Source: Gadus chalcogrammus (taxonomy: Eukaryota; Chordata; Actinopteri; Gadiformes; Gadidae). Taken from it: a stretch of 64,000 nt of DNA. Positions 57,519 through 64,000 of this stretch are shown in pieces. Location of the stretch: NCBI RefSeq assembly GCF_026213295.1, contig NC_079419.1, positions 23,017,318 to 23,081,317 of the forward strand, written 5' to 3'. The notes beneath the pieces were generated by a model, which was not told the DNA's origin, ran no database searches, and saw only the letters and a list, made by a program, of their open reading frames with translations. Made by a program: the position numbers and the translations under genes. Numbering within the stretch: the first letter of the stretch is position 1; each line of letters begins with the position of its first letter.

Positions 57519-57951
57519 AGGCACCCAGTGCAACTTTATGTAAACATTCAATGAAAAATAAACATTCAATTTCTAGTCTTTTTTACACGTAGTAAGTTTC
57601 AATAACTCCATACCATTACATATCGACATTCAAGGAGCAAAGATGAGACCTCGCTGTGTGGTGAGAACTGATAGAAAATCGTAAACAACAACAATCGCCG
57701 GTGGGGAGAAGCCATTTTTCCATTGACTGGAAGCCTGCGTTATTTATTGTAGGTTACAAAAAATAAAGAAAATGGCGGCATTGTTGTTGTTGTTATCGAT
57801 TTTCTATCAGTTCTCACCACACAACGACGTCTCATCTTTGCTGCTTGAATGTCGGTATGTGATGGTATGGAGTTATTGAAACTTACTACGTGTAAAAAAG
57901 ACTAGAAATTGAATGTTTATTTTTAAGCCTTGAAAGTTGCACTGGGTGCCT
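57519..57951. mobile_element. piggyBac-like MITE with TTAA target duplication, in one arm of element 2
   Basis: The ends AGGCACCCAGTGCAACTTT and AAAGTTGCACTGGGTGCCT (one extra base inside) are inverted, and TTAA flanks both sides (57515-57518 and 57952-57955). The body is itself palindromic: 'atcgattttctatcagttct' on the right mirrors 'agaactgatagaaaatcg' on the left. The mirror site in the left arm (about 55568) is empty. Confidence 0.75.
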
Positions 57952-58732
57952 TTAAGGATACCTTGGAATATCTGTCTATTTTTCAACCATCTGACCCTAG
58001 TTTACGACAAAAACAACCCAATTGACGGCAGCTCCTTTGCCGCGTGGTTTTTAGAGCCACGAGTATTAGAGGGGGGCGGTCGATAGCAACCACCATAGCA
58101 ACCATGACGGTCAAGTGACTGGATTCAGCCCCGTTGAAAAAAATAGAATACCTCCCTACACACTCAGTAATTGCTTAATGATATTTTAATTATTATGACC
58201 ATGAAGTCTTTATTTGTATGGGTTTACATTTCATTCTGTGTAGCATGGAAAAATCGGAGAAACACTCCCATTCAGAATGCATTGGTTTACATTTCGTTCT
58301 TTGGGGCACAGTTATTATTATTATTATTATTTTTTTTTTTTCAGTTTTTGTGGAGGTGCTTCAAAGATGCTAATTTTTCTGCAATAATCCAAAATCCAAT
58401 GGAAAAACCCGTTGGCTTTTTGTCAAGGGAAACCCAGGTCGACGCTCACTTCCGGGTTTGCCAACATACGTCATCCCTCCACCACTATATATATACTGTA
58501 AAAACACATGTTCAAGTTGAATGATAATGCATGAATCTATTCATGCTATTCATGACAATTATTTTGGCCATGGTGGATCCAGATCTGCTCCGGAGCATTT
58601 CTTCACCTCGGGCAACAGCGCAGGGTTGCCAGGTCCTGCCTGCAAAAAACGTCCTGCCCACATACCGTTCAAAATCCACCCAAAATGTCCGAGAAGCAGC
58701 CCAAGTTGTTGTTTTAGCAGCGAAATGCATTG

Positions 58733-58739
58733 TGTGTGC

Positions 58740-58795
<56 letters not shown>

Positions 58796-58802
58796 CTGTG
58801 TG

Positions 58803-58892
<90 letters not shown>
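58733..58892. repeat. (GT)n microsatellite, right arm of element 2
   Basis: About 160 bp of GT with a few interruptions. Confidence 0.95.
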
Positions 58893-58894
<2 letters not shown>

Positions 58895-59766
58895 TAGCAC
58901 GCTATTTTATGTTGAAATGCGACGTAATCCAGTGTTCACGAAAACGTACACTGTCAACGTATGCTTTTGGCTACTGGGTTGGCTCTCAGATAAACGGGTT
59001 TCTAACAAGATGATATTTTAGCGTCACAGGGTTTGGGAGGAAGGTGCGGGCCTTCTGAGAGGGGGTTCCGGGGGTTTCCTTCCGGGCGGGAGTTTTGGTT
59101 GTTGTAGTTTTCCGGTGGAGCTGTGCCTGCCTGTCCGATTGTGGAATCCAATAAACCTGCTATCAAGCTTACTTCGCTCAATACCTCGCCTGTGGTTATT
59201 ACAATATCATTAAAAGTTACATAAAGTAACGGTTTAATAACACAAACGCAGGAAACACGTGAGCTGCTAGTTTAGCGAAAGCAACGTCCCCAACCTGACG
59301 TCGTTGAAACATGCGAGCGAGACGATTACATCTTCCTAATAACTATAAAACTAAAGATCAGACACAATCACTGAATGAAGATTATGCAAGTAAAAAGTAT
59401 ATTTCTTGCTAGAAATGTTATTAGAAACACGTTTAACGCTGAATCGATCCTAAAATATTGCATTTCCCATTCAGATAATAAAGATCATACACATTCACTG
59501 ACTGAAGATTATGCAAGGAAAATGTACATTTCTCGCTAGAAATGTCATTAGAAACACGTTTAATTGTGTATCTGTCCTAAAATATTGCATTTCCCATTCA
59601 GATAATAACGATTAATATGGCTACGCGCGTCCCGAGCAACCACGAGCGTCCACGAGCGGCCCCGAGACTTCAGAATGTCGTTATTTGCATGACCGCTAGA
59701 GGCGCTAAATACGCTCCAGTGGGTCGTAATTTGGGGCGGTACAAACGACCTATGCGGTCGTATTTT

Positions 59767-62700
59767 CTAGGAGGACAGGCTGAAATGAACGGAGCATTCC
59801 ACGGCATTGAGAGAAACGTGTAAGCTGTTTCATATACATTCTATGTTAAGTCAGTTTAACCTTCGTTGTATAGATTGTAATTGCGTCACAACCACAACAG
59901 AACTCCGGTGGCCACACAGGTCTTTACCGTTTACTGTTGAAGAGCTATTGGGAAACACTTCTAAACAGCTATTTTTATCCATTGGGAACATTTTGAAATG
60001 TGAGACGTTTCAGGCTGAATTGTGTTTTAGTGAGGCTCTCGTCTGGAGCAGGGTACTCTATCATTTGTGTGGAGATGTTGACCAAGCGATGGCACAGGGA
60101 GGCATGCTGCTGACCGTCTGCAGGTGCTCACCGCTGGACACACGGGACTCATCCGGTGACGGCGTCTTTAATTCCTGTGTCCCATAACTGTAATTCAAAG
60201 CGAGAACACCTTTCAATATCGAATATTGTTTTAACTTAAAAAACACAATTTTGTGGGAAGTATTTTTTTGTTTGCGTGGTTGTTTTGGCCACGGACAAAC
60301 GGCTGGTAGTCCGCTCACCTGATGCTACGCTAGCAAGTTAATGTGATGTTACATACGGCTATTGTTTGTTTGGGAGAACACTAGTGGCAGAAATGACATA
60401 TGACAAGGCACATATTATTTTCATATAAATTATATATATAGTTATATATATATTTTCATATAAATATTGCATGTGGTAGAGATATGTCTTCAGGGAGTGT
60501 CCTTTTATTGAGTACTTTTTAAGGACGAATTTCAGCATGAAATCAAAGATTTTACCAGGAATGTACACTTTTCAACTAGCTCACTGAATAATCCTAAATT
60601 CTATAACTAGTAAAGTTTATTAGGTGAGTGTTATATGTTTGAGTTTCTTGAATGTGGATGAATCAAGCCACATTTCCTTAATCAGCCATACAGTGAGAGG
60701 TTAAAGGAACAAAATCAAACGTTGAATGTTCTACAATTTGAACCACACAAGTCACGACACAGGATTATCCCTGCAGATGGAAATGTTCTATCATAACAGC
60801 TTTCTCAAGAACCTTCAAATCGAAATGTCTGACAATTACCTTCAGTTGACTGATCAGACGACGAAGTCCTTCACAGATTGAATGAGCATTAATAAGCAAG
60901 GGGACTAACATGTGTGTGAATGATTCAGTTGAAACCAAGCCGTCTCATTAGGTGTCAGATCACAGGATCATACTTTTATGGCTCTTTTTTTCGATCACGG
61001 GTCAAATCTTGCAGATCCTTTAATTGCAGTGGATGAAAGATAATGAACAGAAGAATATCAAAACATGATTATTTCCGGCAATCATGACTTCTATTTTTTA
61101 CACTCCATCGGAGAACCCTCGCAGGGTTTGAGTAAACCTTCTCAGCGTCAATCCCAGCTCTATTTCCAACAAAGCCATTATGGACCACCAGAATACCTTG
61201 TTTGTACTAAGAGAACATACCACATGTTGTTGTTGTAAATTGGGAGAGATGCCACATGTCCTTGGTGGTGTTTCTTATTTCAACACAAAGTTTTCTTTGT
61301 CTAGGTGTAAGGCAAACAGACATAGTAGCATTTGATGTAGAATGGCTCTCAGTTGTATCCATCTGCACGGCTGATTGTAGTACAACTACAATCAGGCTTC
61401 TCATCATTTAATGGATATATTTAAATTATGAAGGACGTACAGTTGATACAGAAAATCATTCAGGAGCTGGAAGGGTTTCTGGCTGGAGAATGCTTACAGG
61501 TAGTCTGGGGAAGATATTGGATCAAGGCCAGAGCAAAACATGCCATTTGCTTGCATGCCACATGTTACTTGTTGTATTATTGGATACATAGCTCTATAAA
61601 GATGTTATGTGCAGCTGACAACAGTAGTCTGACGATTGGAGGAGTTCACCCTTGCACTAGGCTGCTTGAGTTCAACTATTTAATGATTATAGAAGACACA
61701 ACAGAATGAGGAGTCAGGTGTGTGGGAATCTTGCTCGAGGATGGCCATGGCAAACTAACCCTAGATAGCAATATTCAAAGTTTGAACCGAGAGCCTGTGA
61801 CATCGTAACCACTACCTTACTTGCCCCTGCTCAGCAATACACAAATTTAGTGAATAACTATATATGGTTAGTTAAATAATGGAGAAAGCCAAAAGGTCTA
61901 CCTTAACGCTCTGCAGGAAGCCTACTTTATATTCTAGCCATGCATCATTGCTGTCCTCTGTGCTGCTGCTAAGTGTCCTTGCCATTCAAGTAATGATGCA
62001 CCTGAGCTGTTTTACGAAGTAAGCGAAGCAACTCTCACTTTTATCCGCTAAAATGTCATCTCGTAGAAATTAACATATTCCCTCATCTATGACGGGAGGT
62101 ATTCAAGGTAATATTCTGACGATGACTCTACAGAAGAACAAAACAGAAGAAAACGTTTGAAATATGGCATTGTGGTCACAACCACTGTATATTTTCTTTA
62201 AATTAACCAGTTATCTTGATTACGATTAAGGTGAATTTATTTGATTTGAGTTTTGCTCCACCGATGTTGTATCCAATGTCCAGAACTGAACCTGTAATGA
62301 ACTGTACCAATTTTGAACCGGATTTTGTGCTGAAACGCAAAAAAATCCTCTCTGAAGTACAGCAAAGGCTTGATGCACGACAAGGTCTACACCCAGGGCC
62401 GCTGCAGGGGTCGGTGCTCATCAATCTGACCCCAGCAGGCTGAAGGGATTGAAGGTTGATGGACTCTCAGATCATCTTCTATTTTGCTCTTTTGGAGACA
62501 CATAAAGGTCATTAAGGACCTACTGAGGTGTTGGGGGGTCTTGCTCACGGATGGCGTCAGGTGGACTGGGGGTCCTTTGGGATTGAGATGCGGTACCTTT
62601 CAGCTGGGAGCCACAATACTTCAAACACTACTCTATCCTGTCTCTGCCTTGGCGTTCTTTCTTTGTAACAAATTTGTATTGGTGTCCATTGTGGCACCTG

Positions 62701-63589
62701 AGAAACAGGTTTCTGCTATTTAATATCCTCTCTATCAAGTAATAGGTCTGACAGTGGCTCCTCAGCAGCCTGCCTCTCCGTGGGATTCAGCCTGTATTCA
62801 TCACAGTGTCCCTTTGACAGCCCTTGAAGCTTCATACAGGCATTCAACGTGAAATCACATAGTTGTTTTAAACCTCCCATAGGAGGCTTTTCAGGCTTTC
62901 ATTACAGAGTGCCAGAGCACATGAATTAAAGAGGTTATAACCCACCCGTGCTATTCAGAGTAAGTGTCATCACATTTCATATTATTTCCCCCCATTGCCA
63001 TTTTTTGTGTCCTTTCTTGTACTGAATGAACATTAGGTTGAAAGCAAAGCCTGGGGGATATCAAAGGAGCAGCGGCAGGCTGGAGACCCCCACTCTACCT
63101 GTGACACCCCACAGTCCACTCCGATAAACCTCCTACCAGGTGGGCCTTTTATCTGGTCTCATTAAAACATAGCCCTTCATTCTCCGCCTCTCCTGTTTTC
63201 AAGGTGAAACAGGAAGTCACAATGACCCTGAGCAGGTCTCTTACTGATAAAGTCTGTGCCACAACCTCATGATTAAACCAGCATTGAAACGCGGCTGATT
63301 TCGAGTTGAAGGTGGAAGAACAGCCTCCTTCTTACCCATGTACCAACCACATGATGAACAACACTGAACACTGCCGGCAGAGTGGCCATTCTAGAGAGAT
63401 ACTATGGGCTGCGTTCGCTGTCACTGTATGGGAAATGACACGTGCTTTATTCCAGGGGGACAGGGATAGGTTTCAAGTGCATCTAATAGTCTTCTGAGAG
63501 CGAGGGCAGGAACGAATGCACCGCAGGAGGTGAAAGAGATAGAAAGAGATAGAGATAGAGATTTAGGGTTTGAGAGAGGGAGAGAGAGA

Positions 63590-63628
<39 letters not shown>

Positions 63629-64000
63629 GTTGTGATTGAGAGAGAGAGAGAGAGAGAATGTAGACAGTTGACAGTTGACAGCGGAATTCCAAAAAAAAAC
63701 TGAGAAAAATACAGAAGGCAAGAGAGAGAGAAAGAGAGGGAGAGCGATATAAGACCCCTTTGTATCACTCTCTAAAGCCCATTCTAAAGAGAGGTGGTAG
63801 AGGGAGACACACTGAGAGGAAGGAGAAATACATTGAGAGAGAAAGAGACTGGTGAACACCGTACAGCCTACACACCCCTCCGGGCGGGGGGGCGGGGGGG
63901 CAGTAATTATGATCCCTAAACAAAATGCGCCTGTTCATCAGTAATGCGACCATTATCGGATGACAATCCATTATTTTCTCCCCTGGTTGCGCTGCGGAAA
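59767..64000. other. No gene recognised in the right end of the window
   Basis: This 4.2 kb contains only short frames without family motifs. A frame at 62216-62443 (with FVLKRKKILSEVQQRLDA) has no recognised match. AT-rich palindromic DNA occurs at about 60420-60465, and GA-rich microsatellite DNA fills about 63530-63845. Confidence 0.45.
63575..63656. repeat. (GA)n / (GGGAGA) microsatellite
   Basis: GA repeat with GGGAGA interruptions; further GA-rich DNA continues to about 63845. Confidence 0.9.

Larger units (their letters stand above)
53931..59766. mobile_element. Giant palindromic (foldback) element 2, sharing its core with element 1
   Basis: The core arms run from 54065 inward and from 59618 inward and match the core of element 1 (39293 and 43142 inward). 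They include the duplicated 'atctgaatgggaaatgcaat' blocks. Outside the core lies a different, shorter inverted layer (53931-54010 against 59690-59766) containing 'ggtcgtttgta' and 'acccactggagcgtat'. The centre is near 56370, in G/C-rich 'cctgccctcggggtc' repeats. The left arm carries an insertion (56000-56105) that copies arm sequence plus a GT repeat. The right arm carries a MITE (57519-57951). No transposase frame was found. Confidence 0.75.

Noticed and set aside
62216..62443. 75-codon frame with KRKKILSEVQQRLDA
   Set aside because: No family was recognised and no splice or start context supports it.

Overview
The window reads as vertebrate, teleost fish DNA. It has intron-split genes with GT-AG junctions and 167-nt RGS-domain exons. 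It also carries tRNA-derived SINEs, several fish-type MITEs, two kinds of Ty3/gypsy LTR element, a Ngaro/DIRS-like tyrosine-recombinase retroelement, and very many long CA/CT/GT/GA microsatellites. One gypsy copy has integrase upstream of reverse transcriptase, an order known from the Gmr1 lineage first described in Atlantic cod. With the extreme dinucleotide-repeat load, this suggests a cod-like (gadiform) fish. That assignment is an inference.

Gene part (about 2.3-15 kb): three R4-type regulators of G-protein signalling lie head to tail on the minus strand. An rgs13-like gene (coding exons seen 2370-3021), an rgs21-like gene (5418-6229) and rgs18 (11286-14990) follow each other. Transcription runs from high to low coordinates, so the order is rgs18 > rgs21 > rgs13-like. 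This matches the RGS18-RGS21-RGS1-RGS13-RGS2 block of human chromosome 1q31. For rgs18 five coding exons can be joined in frame into a 214-residue protein; for the other two only the last three coding exons were found. All three should act as GTPase-activating proteins for G-alpha subunits.

Gene-poor part (15-64 kb): no further host gene was recognised. 15-25.9 kb holds minisatellites, microsatellites and SINE pieces. 25.9-27.7 kb is a hAT-like non-autonomous transposon with 8-bp target duplications. 28.5-34.25 kb is a Ngaro-like element with split direct repeats A1-(interior)-B1-A2-B2; its repeat copies look identical although its interior is mostly degenerate and filled with satellite-like repeats. 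35.8-49.5 kb is a Gmr1-like gypsy element (LTR-gag with SCAN-like capsid-PR-IN-RT-RH-truncated LTR). It is split by a 5.1-kb palindromic foldback inside RT and by a second gypsy element (K02A2.6/Mag-like, identical 151-bp LTRs) inside RNase H. The second gypsy element is itself split by a 5'-truncated LINE.

51.4-59.8 kb holds a small hairpin repeat, a 1.07-kb MITE, and a second giant palindrome. That palindrome shares its core with the first but has different outer inverted layers, and it carries a TTAA-flanked MITE in one arm only. The last 4.2 kb show only a GA-rich microsatellite.

The most unusual structures are the two nested palindromes with a shared core and different outer layers, and the apparently recently copied, coding-dead Ngaro-like element. 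All identities and boundaries were judged by eye.
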